From Varroa destructor (Eukaryota > Arthropoda > Arachnida > Mesostigmata > Varroidae), in contig NW_019211454.1 of NCBI RefSeq assembly GCF_002443255.2, forward strand, positions 10,872,248-10,936,247: 64,000 nucleotides of DNA, in the 5' to 3' direction. Of this stretch, positions 1 to 11,434 are shown in pieces. The translations under genes were made by a program, and so were the position numbers. A model generated the notes under the pieces. It saw only the letters and a program-made list of their open reading frames with translations. It did not search any database and was not told where the DNA came from. Positions within the stretch are counted from its first letter, which is position 1; the number at the start of each line of letters is the position of its first letter.

Positions 1-72
1 ATATATATACATATATAGGTATATATGTGTATGTATATATATAGGTGTGTGTGTGTGTATATATATATATAT
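1..72. repeat. (AT)/(GT)n low-complexity tract
   Basis: Alternating AT and GT dinucleotides at the left edge of the window; it may continue outside it. Confidence 0.95.
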
Positions 73-1040
73 CGCGAAGAGGAATGTGGTAGTCGTGGTA
101 TATGAGAGCTTTCACCTTGTTGTATTTTCAATTATCTCTGATACAAAGGTTCAGCTATGAGACCGACCGTTCGCTTTACCTCAATGTGTAACTATATCCA
201 ACCGTACGACTCTGCAATAAAAAAGAAGGTACTGTATTTGATTCATCTCCACGAAATTGACCCCAGAACCCCACATAATAACACTGCTTCACACCTTCGC
301 TTTCGTTATAACCGATATTCTAGTACGTGTGCACATGTTCTCATCGATAACAACAAATCAAACACTTTCTACAAATCTGTAATAAGAAACACCCACGCAA
401 TCATCCCTATCGACAGTTCGCGTTTGGTTTTTCTTTCGTTTGGTTCACCCTCATTCGCGCAGCCATTCGCACAAACCCATTATTTTCGTCTGTTTATTAC
501 CTTACCTGAGCTTATTTATTATTTTCAATCTATTATTGTCACAATATTGTTTTTATCTGTTTCTAGATCGCGTTAGAATTGTCTGTATGTGCCCGTAACT
601 TGTCGACGTTTGGTGTCTCTCTGTTTGTGTGTACCTGTTTTTTTGTGTGTGACGTATTATGCATTGGCGTTCATTGAAACGCCTCTCGTTTTCGCTGTTG
701 TCCTTCTATGGGACAAACAGGTCTAGTCGGTCGTATGTCATCTCGTTCATTATTGATTAAATTCACAGTAATAGTAACAATTTAACCAGAATTATCGTCG
801 TCAATATAGTCGTATTAATTCCATTATCAATTCACAGTATATCATTTCACAACCACTCCCATAGTCCGCGGACTTTACTGAGGCGCCAGCGAAGTACTGA
901 GGCCCAAAACGCACGAGAATTCGTTCGAAACTTTTCTCGACCAGTATCCATTCTCTCGCCCAGCCTTTCCTTTCCTCGTACGCATGAGCAGTAGAAGCTT
1001 TTGAAAAGAAAAAGAAAGAACAACTTTAGCAACAAGTGAC

Positions 1041-1091
1041 AAGATGGCGGGTGAATATTACAACCGCCCCCGCCGGCGTCACCATGGCAAC
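1041..1091. promoter_or_regulatory. YY1-like motif next to an RFX (X-box)-like palindrome
   Basis: AAGATGGCGG (1041-1050) fits the YY1 core. GTCACCATGGCAAC (1078-1091) fits the RFX consensus GTTGCCATGGCAAC with two differences. Both are promoter-type motifs, and two weaker X-boxes follow at 1421 and 1456. No adjacent gene could be identified. Confidence 0.45.
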
Positions 1092-1420
1092 AACGATGGC
1101 ATCCGGGGTCGCCACCAGATAGAATAATCTTACTCTGCTATTATCAGCATTATCATACTATTCGGTAATAAGCAGTTTGTCAGCATTTAGTCATCAGCGT
1201 TCGTATATCAATTCAGGCTGGGCAGCATTCGGAACCATTAATGACCCTCAGGCTATAATCGGCGCGTTCTCACCGACATCATTTTCGAAAACGACATGCT
1301 TATGGTAATATTGCAACAATAGTATACACGATCACATAAAAAACATTTGTGCGCTGATCCCACCATTTGGCCAGCCAGCACAACCTCGGAGTGATTGAAA
1401 ATATAATCGTAGCCAAAACG

Positions 1421-1469
1421 GTTGCCATGGTAATCATTAATGTCCACTAACCATCGTCTCCAAGGCAAC
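1421..1469. promoter_or_regulatory. Two further RFX X-box-like sites
   Basis: GTTGCCATGGTAAT (1421-1434) and GTCTCCAAGGCAAC (1456-1469) resemble the RFX palindrome, each with a few mismatches. Together with the site at 1078 they form a cluster of three within about 400 bases. Confidence 0.4.
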
Positions 1470-2066
1470 CATCTGAGCTTGTTTTTTGCTAGCGTCATAC
1501 ATATCATATGTGGCTGTGGCCTTTCCTTCTCTAACCAACTATGCAAATAGCAAACACGCTACCGCCGTATGATCACAAGCGTGTAACGAGACATAATCTG
1601 CATGTGCGAGTATTTCTGTTCGAACCATGGATTGGCGACGGAGGCGGCCGCTTTTTTTTTATTCCGTAAACGTAACTCTCCCACGTAACATGCAAAGCTA
1701 ACGCTGTATCCGAACCCATAACATCGTTGTTCTACATTAGCATTGTTATTATCATCGTCTCATTCTCCAACATAAGACATTCGCTGGCGTCTCCTCACTC
1801 CGGGACTGAAGAGTTTTAAGGAACCGACGACTGCCACCCACTTGCATAGACATCCTTTAGACAGAGGCGTCTTGTCCCAGTTATGCCGACCACCGTTAGG
1901 CCGAGTGCCTCAGCGTCTCGAGGCGTCGAAGGGACAGATCGCTGGGACGATCTGCCGTCGGTCCGTTAGACGAAACGACCTTTTCATTCGCAGTCACTGA
2001 AGAGCATTTATTATTACTATAATAATTATTTTTATTCTTATCGATCACTGAGAGCGGATCGATGGC

Positions 2067-2074
2067 TATAAATA
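2067..2074 (+). promoter_or_regulatory. TATA-box-like element
   Basis: TATAAATA in a mixed-composition context (GATGGC before it). A short ATG-initiated frame of 58 codons, MAINTTHALG..., begins at 2063 overlapping it. It may be a promoter or chance; no transcript evidence can be read from sequence. Confidence 0.2.
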
Positions 2075-3077
2075 CCACTCATGCACTAGGCAGGTGCTGT
2101 CGCTTTGGTATTCGCACCTCATCCCCCACCGCCGATCTCAAAACACAAACACTTCTGCCACGGCTGAGTTATTTTCGACTGCCCAGTTCCAAATGCCAAA
2201 AGGCGTTCCGCCACATGCCCAAGCCTCATCTCAGCTAACCCGCTAAAATTCGTTTAAGCTTGTGGCCGCCAGACGTAAATCTGTCGTTCAAGGATGAGGC
2301 TTGAACAAAAATATAGTTTGTCCTATATGTTCCGCTCTCATTATTCAACGTCTTCGTTATGTTGTTTCATTATTATTACTTGTCATTGTTCTTGTGCATG
2401 TTATGCTTTTTCCTTATTTTTGTTGTTTCTGATGTGGCGGTCATCGTTTTATCATTATTTGTTATTTGAATTGCACAGCTTAAAAAATCCCTACCTACAA
2501 TGGTGCCATATTAGCATCGTGAAAAATAGACGCGCGAGTGGAATAGTCACCAAAATAGGGTGACTGGCTTTTTTTTTTTGTCATGTAGATCTGTCATCTT
2601 CTTCTCTCCGGGCTTTTCGCTGGAAGCCGTCCGCCAGAAATCGAGTATGACTATTGGCCGGCTAATGCAAGCCGATCCGTACGTGTGTGAACGATACGTT
2701 TGAATCGTCCGTACCATCGTCGTTGTCAGCGCGTAGGGAGACAGGTTTTTCCTGTTGTTTTTCGTACTCAATAGCCAGTAGTGCGGTTCCGACATCCGAA
2801 GTTCCGGGTTGACACTCTCCGATGTGTTATATGACGTCCACAAAGCTCTTCTCTTTTCAGCAACTGCATTTCGGTTGAAAGATAGGCGTCGATCACTTGA
2901 GAGACCGTACAACACGAGTTCTAGTTAGAGCCAGATCGTCGCAGAGGCAATCGTTTGACGCGTCCGTCCTCGACAACGCCACCTGAGCTCCGCTCTATTC
3001 ACAACCATGATCATACGCGCGGCGCCTGCATTCGCTCAATGCTAAGTGGCTTCATTTTTACGCTAATAAACGGATGA

Positions 3078-3245
3078 TTAAGTATCTTTCAGTGAACCAT
3101 TTATAGTAATGACTAATTTTCTAGATCCTGCTCTATTTCTATGTTCACAGAGCCATACACCCTGCCACTGGCCGAGGTTAAGTCGACCATCGGTGATCGG
3201 GATAGACAACGATGAACCAAACAGCAGCGACTTGATGTGCGCCGG
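3078..3245 (-). other. Coding exon 3 (terminal) of the YjbQ-family gene
   Basis: Acceptor CTGTAG precedes CCG-GCG-CAC-ATC, continuing DM into PAHIK in phase 0. The exon encodes the C-terminal core with SIPITDGRLNLGQWQG, VWLCEHR and SRKLVITI, then SLKDT and stop TAA at 3080-3078. The C-terminus falls where bacterial family members end, so no further exon is needed. Confidence 0.93.
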
Positions 3246-6200
3246 CTACAGTTTCGACGGATGGTAGAAGAGGTAATCACGATGAAAGAAACAACCATGA
3301 AAGATGATAAAACAAAAAAAAAATTAGTTTATATTTATTATTAGATTGGACCAGTGGGTAATTTTGACAAAGGTGCAATATAGAATATTTGTGCTGCATT
3401 AAGGAAGTCAGATACAAGATGGTCCCTGTATAGGCGACAGCTCCCGTGAGTAAAGATTGAAAAAAGGATTAGATCATGTCATATGTTTTTTTTTTCGCTA
3501 ATACGTCACATAAATCATTCCATATTCTACTTAGAACGGTTATGTTTATATAATAACTTATAAAGTAGGACATTGTCTTATATCTGGCTGCATCTTGTAC
3601 ATAATTACACGAACAATCCAGCACCAGATATTCAACCAAAAAGAAGCTAGCATGATAAATCACAACTAATAATCCTGACGGCATCTTTCTTCCTGATCAA
3701 AAGTAAGCCTTCAAGTTATTTTTTGAAAACTTCAAGCGACACCTGGGGTTTTCAAAATGTTGTCCAGCGGTTATTTGGCAATGAATAGTGTACTAATTAA
3801 GATAGTATTTATGTAGTCTTTCAGATATTGGCTTCAGACTATTGTGCTGAAGTGATCAGTATGTGGTGATGTCGAGGTTAGGATAACCGACAATTAACCC
3901 TTCTGTCTTGAAGCGTTTCGAATCAATTTCTCGCATGTTTAATTTATTGGCAATATAAGAGACATTTTTATAAATTCACTTTCATATTAAGGTGTGACGT
4001 GTACGTATTACGGTAATCTGTGTGGCCAGGTAATGAAGCCCACTACAAATCTGCATAAAGGATTCGTTCACTTCTTCTAACAAGCCGTGGGGTACGTGTT
4101 TGACGTCTAATTTCGACATGCTTCATTCATATTCTGTGCAACACTGGCCACTTTGGCCGAGCAACGATCGGAGATACAGGTTATAAGCAACAGGAGCGTT
4201 ATTCTTTTGTCCACCAGCAGCGGATAGCCGGTATAAGGCCCCGCGATGTTATGTATAATGGAATAGAAAGGTGCATAGTAAATTTAAGCGAAAACCATAT
4301 TTTTGTGGAAATATATGGTAACTAAAAACTTAGGAACCTGCTTAAGTTAAGACGGACTTTAAAGAATTAACCTCAGAAGGCCGCTAAGGTAAGACTTTAG
4401 AAGGCTGACACAGATTCAGGGAAAAGACTTGAAACACTCATTGAAAATATTATCTATGATTCCTACGTGACATGATTCAGTTGTATGCCTTGCTTCTTAC
4501 TCATGCCCGTGGAAAGTACTAATAAATCTGTAATTGTTACTTGCAATTTACGTTTAACAATTATGTAGTAGGTTTCAGTGGTAGTGTTGTAACCCATATC
4601 CAAAACCTAAAATACATTTTTTGTAGGTACTAAAAAAGCAGGCCTATTATGTTTTGTAGTAACAACAAGTATGCTAAAATTTAGACATCCGGCAAACGCT
4701 GTAGACCGTATGGTGCGTCAACATTAATCCAGGAATTCAACCACGTATTTGCAGTCCTCGAAAGTAACGGAGTGCAGTAGTTGCATAATTGTAATGGATA
4801 GGTTTAAAAAAGAAATTCAGAAGGTTAGCCCTCAAACTGGTTGAAAGTTTCCCATTTTGTACATAATGAAAGTGGGCATTCAAATGTTGTTAAACAAAGA
4901 ACGTAATGCAAGGTAAAGGATACCTCTAAAGAAGGAGTTTCACGGACAAAAATGCAGGTGGTTGTGATCCATCTTTTGCTATACAACCTAGCCAGATGTC
5001 GACAGCAGTACCTAACACTATAAGTACTAGACACAACATTTAAATCACCTAGATTAGTTGGGTACAAGAGTTTAATTATACCACAGAAGCTTGTTTGTAT
5101 TGATCTCTAATAGTCATTTATAATTTCTAGGCCTATAAAGTCCTCCATTAATGTTTAATATCTCTATATTTTTCATTTGGCGATGAAGACTGTGAAGACG
5201 TTCGAATTCCCTAGCGACGCAACTTGTTGTGTATTTTTTCCTTGGACTTTCAACGTAATACATGCAGGAAATCAGGCGCCGATTATCAATTGGCGAAGTT
5301 TACAAGTACTTCCCAAATGTCCAATGCGAGCTCGGATCGATCATGCGTTAGCTTTTGACAAATGAATAAATGCCATTTTTATGTATTTCTAAGTCAGTTT
5401 TATTTAATAGCACTTCCACCCATATCTAAAATAGTTCGTACCTCTTAGTCGAGCAAGTTCACGACGAACAGAGCTTTAATAGTTGAAAAAAAAGATCGTT
5501 TTAAACAAGTGAACTTACCATGTCCTCGGGGCCTTCACAGGAATGCTGATAGGGTAGATTTTCCGGGACGAGCTTATTCATGAAATTCTCGACGTCGTCT
5601 CGAACATCGGGATCCCAGTTCTCGTTGAGCGCCAGACTAGCCGAAGTGTGCATTACTATGCATGGCAGGGACACGCAGGAACATGTCATGGCAAAATAGG
5701 AAAAAGTAGGACAAAACGTCCGGGTTGTTAGTAAAGCTGGAGGCAAGATTGCACAGATAATCGAGGCAGGGGAGAAGAAAAAACGGGCACCAACTAATCA
5801 GTGCCGACGATCATCTTGACCGGGTAACGTAAAGCCGTTGGTCGGAAAGTAATGTTGTGGCGGCAGCGAACGAAGCCGAAAACAATGACAGAAGTGGGGG
5901 TAACGAGGGGAAGCAGACGCGACCCACCCCTCGCACATGTCTGATACCGCACAGGTGCCATTACCATCTCGATGAGTACACGAGAGCCGTCGGCCATTAG
6001 AGAGCGAAACTGGGCGCCTTCTCGCTCCGGCTAGTGTGAACCGGCCGGCCTCTTTACCGCATAGTGGCAATGGAATGCTAAATAATGTATGCATATGTAA
6101 GTAATATATGCGGACAGTGCACGCGATCTGAGAGGCTTCTAAGGTCGGACTGACCGACTGATCGCCCGCATTTGCTCGGTTTGTTCCCACACCTCTTCTC

Positions 6201-7951
6201 TTTTAGCGGCTTGTGCTGCGGCCACGGCAGGCTTCTGTTTCCTTTAGCTGCGACTATCACTATCGCTGCTGCTCGTAACGCCGCGGCGGCTACTATCTAC
6301 CGTTACAACTTGTTTTAGGTCCTACTAAGCAGTGGGCCGCCGCTGCCGCCACTTGACTAGTCCACTTGTCGAGAGACAATGTACCGTCTAAAGCCGTACA
6401 GTTGACGCCAGGCGCACTTGGCAAAGACGCTCATAGGTACTACGGCTGGTTGGACCGCGGTTATCTGACGCTACGCTTGCTTATGGGCAATTTTTTTTAT
6501 GTAGAAAAGATACTCCTTTTTGTATACTCTATTATAGCAGTGAATATTGCATCTATAGGCTGTTTACTTGGCCCGTTTTTCAGCATTTCAACAAAACTGT
6601 TCACAAGAAAATAGAGAAAGCTTTTTGTCTGATCTTTAGCTCGCCTAGCAGAAATCCACTACCTCCATGAAAGTGAGTTATCAGTGGCTTATCGGCTAGT
6701 AGAAATCTGAGGATGGCAGTGCGGATGAACCCAATCACTCTGGGCTGGCCCCGTGCGCGGTCGACATTTGAGCATCGCCGAGTAATGCAACAAAGCTACC
6801 GTTTACTGCTATTTAGCTTGCCCAGCAGTTCTCAGCTATGATAGTAGACATACATAGTTTGATGTCCATACAGATTTTGCATGTCTTCATGATGCCATTC
6901 TATACGTTACATATATTATTATTATATATAAACGGCAAATATATAATACAAATATTATTTGTATTAAATATTTTGCTGTTAAAATAGTGTTTACGTAGAT
7001 TCAGGACATATCATTGCCTATTTTCTACGTGCGCATGTTCTCAATGAGTATATTAAAAGGTGAGAGAAATGAGCTGAACGCATATGAATTATGTCGGCAT
7101 TGAGCTCAGACTCCATTGTTACAGGCCAACTGTTGGATCTATTAAGGTCAATACGGGCACGACAGATCCAGGCCCAGACCATCACATTAAATTAGCACCA
7201 TTGCCAAATTTTACGTCTACACAACAGTATAGTATTATATAGTATAGTATTAATAGGAGATTGTCTAAATGGCTATTCGGTGTCTGTTATATTGAGGCTG
7301 ATAGAAATACTGATTTTCTTCGTTATTTCTAGTTAGTTGACGAAGATGAATAAATAAAATAAAAAAAAAAAAAAAAAAAAAAAGAAATGGTGCAGCCTAT
7401 CAAAAGAGAACGTGACTGACAGATTGGCAAGGTTTGTACGTAATCTCCTTCAATACTACTTATAACTACAGATTGGAGAGATAACGGGAGTTTTCGTTTT
7501 TGCTATTTAGAGTTGCTTTTGTTATTTTTTAGATGTACATATAGAATTGATTAACGATTTCAAATAAAAGCAACAAAAGACATTCAATGACGCATATAAT
7601 TTCGTATAAGACAATAAAGTTATTGGGAGCTGGGTCCAGTACGCGGTTCAAATTGGTCTCGCAAAACCACTCACTTTGTATATGCAGCAGGCCGACAGCG
7701 AACTGCTGTATTTCGGGAACTTGCTTGAGTATCTCGTCAGTGATAAGATGCCCGCCGCGGTGCTGCGGCCGCAGGTTGATCTTCCGTTGAAACCACGAGC
7801 TGCCGTGGCGTATGACGGCCTGGCCCGAAGGCCCAGCCCGATCCCTGTCCCGGTCTCCTCCCCGCTCGCGGTCCGAAGGCCCCGACAGCGGGTGGTGAAC
7901 AGCGGGCGCCGCCTGCGACTGGGGAGGCCCAATAGGGTGGGCCATCACCAT
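3078..7951 (-). CDS. YjbQ/UPF0047 family protein (secondary thiamine-phosphate synthase-like), 3 exons
   Basis: Spliced gene from exons 7951-7675, 5655-5519 and 3245-3078, giving 193 residues. The family (Pfam UPF0047, bacterial YjbQ) forms compact trimers; some bacterial members show weak thiamine-phosphate synthase activity, and the role in animals is unknown. Visible family motifs, in order: WFQRKINLRPQHRGGHLITDEI (residues 53-74, shortened here only by the intron-free reading), VGLLHIQIMHTSASL ending near 100, NENWDPDVR (103-111), the YQH histidine at 130, EGPEDMPAHIK (133-143) and LGQWQGVWLCEHR (162-174). Conserved histidines 95, 130 and 141 are all present, so the core looks intact and functional. 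Residues 1-52 are an added Pro/Arg/Asp-rich extension with a DRDRDR run. The chosen ATG has A at -3 and G at +4, but the frame stays open upstream, so the start is less certain than the core. Introns are 2273 and 2019 bases. Confidence 0.93.
5519..5655 (-). other. Coding exon 2 of the YjbQ-family gene
   Basis: Acceptor CATGCATAG precedes TA-ATG-CAC. The A left over from exon 1 completes ATA (Ile), restoring the family spacing between VGLLHIQ and MHTSASL. The exon carries HTSASL, NENWDPDVR and EGPEDM and ends exactly after ATG at donor GTAAGT (5518-5513), phase 0. It contains 45 complete codons. Confidence 0.93.
7348..7383 (+). repeat. A-rich tail-like tract with AATAAA
   Basis: GAATAAATAAAAT followed by a run of more than 20 A, inside intron 1 of the YjbQ-family gene in the opposite orientation. 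A polyadenylation signal directly before an A-tail is typical of a retrocopy or non-LTR element end. No flanking duplication or parent sequence was recognised. Confidence 0.4.
7675..7951 (-). other. Coding exon 1 of the YjbQ-family gene
   Basis: Begins at ATGGTGATGGCC and ends CATATACAA-A before donor GTGAGT (7674-7669), so intron phase is 1. It encodes the low-complexity N-terminus and the first core strand and helix (WFQRKI, RGGHLITDEILKQVPE, VGLLHIQ). The reading frame continues open upstream to an ATG at 8326 through Ser/Asn/Ile repeats, so a longer N-terminus cannot be excluded. Confidence 0.9.
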
Positions 7952-8157
7952 TGTGCATGACAGGAGCCCCTGAGCGAGAGATCCAGGACACCGGTCTGGG
8001 GCAACAACAGCAACAGCAGCACCGACGGCGACGACACCGCTTCCGGGCGTCGCTTCGACAAGCAGCCACCACCACGACGATAACGACCACGATCCGAACG
8101 TGTCGACAGTAGCAGGAAGAAGTTCGACGACGGGCACGTTTCTAATGTCGTTGTGTT

Positions 8158-8161
8158 TGTT

Positions 8162-8246
<85 letters not shown>

Positions 8247-8299
8247 CTGCTGCTTTTACTGATGGTGGTGGTGGTGATGATGATGATGATGATGATGAT
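8158..8299. repeat. Compound triplet microsatellite (CTG/TTG)n then (GGT/GAT)n
   Basis: About 96 bases of CTG and TTG units followed, after a short interruption, by GGT and GAT units. On the minus strand this is CAG/CAA and ATC/ACC, just upstream of the YjbQ-family start codon. All six frames are open here and read as homopolymer-like runs (Leu, Ala, Ser, Gln and others), which explains the long open frames without implying a protein. Confidence 0.95.
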
Positions 8300-8460
8300 C
8301 GTGGAAAGAGCGGACGATGTTTCCAACCGCTGCTGCTACTGCTGTCCGGAGACAATGATGATGATAATAACAGCGGCAATAGACACGAGAGTTGCGGTAA
8401 TCGTGTTTGTATCGGTGGCAGTATCAGTATGAATGTTTTCTGCTGCTGCGGCGGCTGCAA

Positions 8461-8490
8461 CAAGGTCCCTCGACAGCCTCGAGGGCCTTG
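8461..8490. other. GC-rich hairpin in the YjbQ-family 5' region
   Basis: CAAGG-T-CCCTCGA pairs with TCGAGGG-CCTTG around a 5-base loop (CAGCC), giving 12 base pairs with a single bulged T. It lies about 510 bases upstream of the start codon and would form a strong stem in a transcript from either strand. Confidence 0.75.
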
Positions 8491-9598
8491 AGTTTGCAGG
8501 AACGACGCCGTACCGAAGCCGGCCGATCCGCCGTGCGGGCGTTGTTGCTGTCCTGGTTACTATTTCGAGCGTGTTTTTGCTAGCCCTTGCGGTTTTGTTG
8601 CTGCTTCTGTCGTTGTTTCTGGCGACGGTAGCTTTGCTATCGATTATCGTACTCGTCTTGCGTTAGCTCAGAGTCCCTGTAGCTCGTTTGCTGGGGCAAG
8701 GTGCTCAGCCCGCTTCCGGGTTTCGCTTGTTCGTGCTTTTTTTCATTTTTATTTTCGGGAAGATATTGGCTTCACCTGTGCGTGCGTGAACACTAGATTA
8801 TACACGTAAGGGCGCCGAACGGCTGGCCTTGGGATCGAAGTAATTTCCTTTATGTTTCAGCGTTAGTCGAAAGCTGCTGTTTGTGAGCTTTGAGAAAAAG
8901 TAGAAACTCCTTACCGTCTTGTCTCCCTTCCTGGTTATTTCCCGTCTACCATTAGGATGATGATGATGATTTTTTCGTACTCTATATTATTAATCGTTGT
9001 GGATGCGACTCGTGTACTTAGTATGAGCTAGCATTTGTCGCTAAGCTATACACACATTGTGTGTGACGCATTGGCGTTAAGCTGTCGTTAGTCAACAATA
9101 AGTACAAGCCATTTTTGTTATTTCGAGTGCTCACTTTGCCTGCGTAATTATTTGTTGTTTTTATTGTTTACGTACTATTAGCATCGTATATTATGCTGAG
9201 CCTCACACGTCGCTTGTCGTGTCGATGTGAACAGGAAAAAAACTCTGTTACGTGGATGTCTGGCTGCGTCTTGCCTGGTCGATGAAACCAATGTCAACCT
9301 TATGTACAACTATGCAGGGGAACGAGTGGACCTAACGCTGCGGTCAGAGTAGTTGGAACAATAGTGGTGTTTGGTATCAATACTGCTATATCGTCTGCCA
9401 CTTTCGCGGTCAGATCCACATTATTTATATAATGCATTTATACAAAGACAGATATACGTTTAGGTATGTGTCTATGTATAGATTCAGTGATCTATATATA
9501 CACATATGTATATATATATATATATTTTATAGAAAACTCAAAAGGGAGCCATTTCCGAGTGGGCTGCACTGTAGCTCGTCATGTTCCATGGATGGGCG

Positions 9599-9608
9599 TA
9601 TATAAAAG
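9599..9608 (+). promoter_or_regulatory. Strong TATA-box-like element
   Basis: TATATAAAAG flanked by GC-rich GGGCG and GTC is a near-ideal TATA box. About 55 bases downstream, an ATG at 9664 opens a 14-codon frame, MSFFAAVIVCYLFA, that looks like a signal peptide but stops at once. A promoter is plausible, but no gene was found behind it. Confidence 0.25.
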
Positions 9609-9712
9609 GTCATCGTATGCGTTTAACAATTACTTAACAGATTCCTTGCCCTTAAACCCGTCAATGAGTTTCTTTGCTGCCGTTATTGTTTGTTACTTAT
9701 TTGCTTAAAAGC

Positions 9713-9904
9713 TTAAAACGAGCATCGTTGTATCTTCTCTAAGGTATCCTGTAACGGACGTTGTTGTTCTCCTTGCCAAGAACCGAATTGTTTCCATTGC
9801 AACCATACTGGAATAACGCTAGTATTCATGTGTGAGCCACCTTTGCTAGTAGCCGTTAGACGACGACCCGGTAGAAAAGCACCAGTATCATATTCAATCA
9901 TACA
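9713..9904 (-). CDS. Candidate terminal exon, unknown product
   Basis: A pyrimidine-rich stretch (TTTCTCTCTTTGTGAG) precedes an open frame starting CMIEYDTGAFLPGRRL and ending LEKIQRCSF before TAA. Its composition (Gln, Trp, charged residues in the last third) is protein-like and differs from the AT-rich surroundings, which include an (AT)n tract just upstream. No family is recognised and no upstream exon with matching phase was established. It may be a chance open frame. Confidence 0.15.
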   Translation of the reverse strand, partial: CMIEYDTGAFLPGRRLTATSKGGSHMNTSVIPVWLQWKQFGSWQGEQQRPLQDTLEKIQRCSF

Positions 9905-9936
9905 CTCACAAAGAGAGAAATTTCCCTTTTTTCACA

Positions 9937-9938
<2 letters not shown>

Positions 9939-9979
<41 letters not shown>
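9939..9979. repeat. (AT)n microsatellite
   Basis: About 20 uninterrupted AT units. Confidence 0.97.
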
Positions 9980-9985
<6 letters not shown>

Positions 9986-11410
9986 GGGACGCACCGTTAT
10001 CGGTTACAGCTGAAGCTCATCGAATCTTCTGTTTGCTGGATTTTACAATCGACCTTTTCACCCATGTTCCATCGTTTGGCCTCGAGCAGGACCTACGGCG
10101 TTCTGGTGTGGCTACAGTGAGAGTATTGTTTATATGAGAAGCGAATTTCAGGAGTCCTATTTAGAGATAGAACTCAAGTCGTTTTTAGACACCGTCGAGT
10201 CTTCCTTTCTACTTCGGTAACGCTTTTTGAAAATCCAAAGCAGCTCTTGTTGCTGTATTCGCCCCTGTGTCAAGGACGGGATGGCTGTTTATTGATTGTT
10301 GCTTGGAACGGTGCTGAACGCCGTCTACAATGGCTGCCTGCTGTTGTTGTCTTTCAAGATAAGGAGAAGGATAAATATACAGATATATAGTAATGACCCA
10401 AACAACATAATAGTAGGATGTAAATGTCAAGAAGTTTCAGGTGTGGTAGTTTTATCTGCTGACAATATCCTAATATATTTTTTTGTAGACCTCCTAAAAA
10501 TGCACTCAATCGTGTCGTGTCTTTGCACTTTATATCCCTACAATGCTATCGGTTATTTGCTTGCTAGTCTTGCTCTAGCATATCGATTCCCTTAGAAAAC
10601 CAAGTTTCGCTTAATTATGATTATGTTACTAATGTTGGAAGTACAAAAAACGTTCAATTTGCTTTAACGTGTATAGTTATAGACGGGAACTTGCGTGTGT
10701 TTCGTGAATGCGTAGAAAATGGGTGCCTTCCATCCGTTCTACAGAAATTTGCTTCCCTGCACTAAGCCTGGAAACAGTAGCAACCTAAAGTGCATGCATG
10801 TTGGGGTGATGTGGAGTTTAGAATTGTGGGTCGGACTAGCAGATGTCCTCTCTTTGCTGCCACAATTTGGTTAGCTGGGCCGCTTCTTTTTTGTTCCGCT
10901 ATTCCGGGCGCACAGTGTCGGAGGTAAAGCAAAAAATCATATCGAAATAGCCACCTGCTTCGTGGACCTACTTTTGCCTGCGTCGGCTTAAATCGACTGT
11001 CAGCTCTTTTAATAGACGCTCAGGCAAAGGGGCAGAGGAAAAACAAAAGTTTCGTCACACGAAGTTGGCCACTTTTCAATGGTTGGCCTATTGTTTCTTT
11101 CTTTTTCTGTATGTGCGTTGCGCGTTCCTCTTAGCTCATTGCCTGCCCGCTCCTCTTTTTGTTTGCTAACTCTTTAAGATCATAACCAAATCGGTTGCTT
11201 ATCTTGATTTACATTAGTTATTAACAAATGTCGGACTTTCACACGTCAACCACTAAATTCACACTGATTATATTCGCTTTTCCTGTTACGTTGTTACTTT
11301 TTTCATATACAACACGATTGATTTTAACGATGTGATTAGTAGCTCTTTCTTAACGTAAGAGCTCACTTCTGGCAGATTTTCCTGGTAGCTGGAGTACTAA
11401 GTATCCTTGA

Positions 11411-11434
11411 TTATTATTATTATTATTATTATTA
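11411..11434. repeat. (TTA)n microsatellite
   Basis: Eight TTA units in AT-rich sequence. Confidence 0.95.

Larger units (their letters stand above)
7952..8660 (-). promoter_or_regulatory. Probable 5' UTR / promoter side of the YjbQ-family gene
   Basis: GC-rich stretch immediately upstream of the start codon. Read on the minus strand it carries ATC and CAG/CAA runs (8158-8299), other triplet-rich sequence, and a stable hairpin at 8461-8490. No clear TATA box or transcription start could be placed. Several frames on both strands are open here only because the repeats lack stops. Confidence 0.45.

Noticed and set aside
157..576. 139-codon plus-strand open frame starting at an ATG
   Set aside because: Composition follows local base content, there is no domain, no good start context and no splice sites.
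3113..3298. 61-codon minus-strand frame over the last YjbQ exon
   Set aside because: It is a shifted-frame shadow; the true frame gives PAHIK and LGQWQG.
5177..5365. Short plus-strand ATG frame (MKTVKTFEFPSDATCCVFF...) ending at TGAATAAA inside the YjbQ intron
   Set aside because: Stop overlapping AATAAA is suggestive, but 62 codons without domain or promoter in an AT-rich intron is within chance.
7945..8491. Several long overlapping frames on both strands encoding Leu, Ala, Ser, Gln or Asp runs
   Set aside because: They are produced by the CTG/GAT microsatellite, which lacks stops in every frame. Only the frame continuous with the YjbQ-family core has support.
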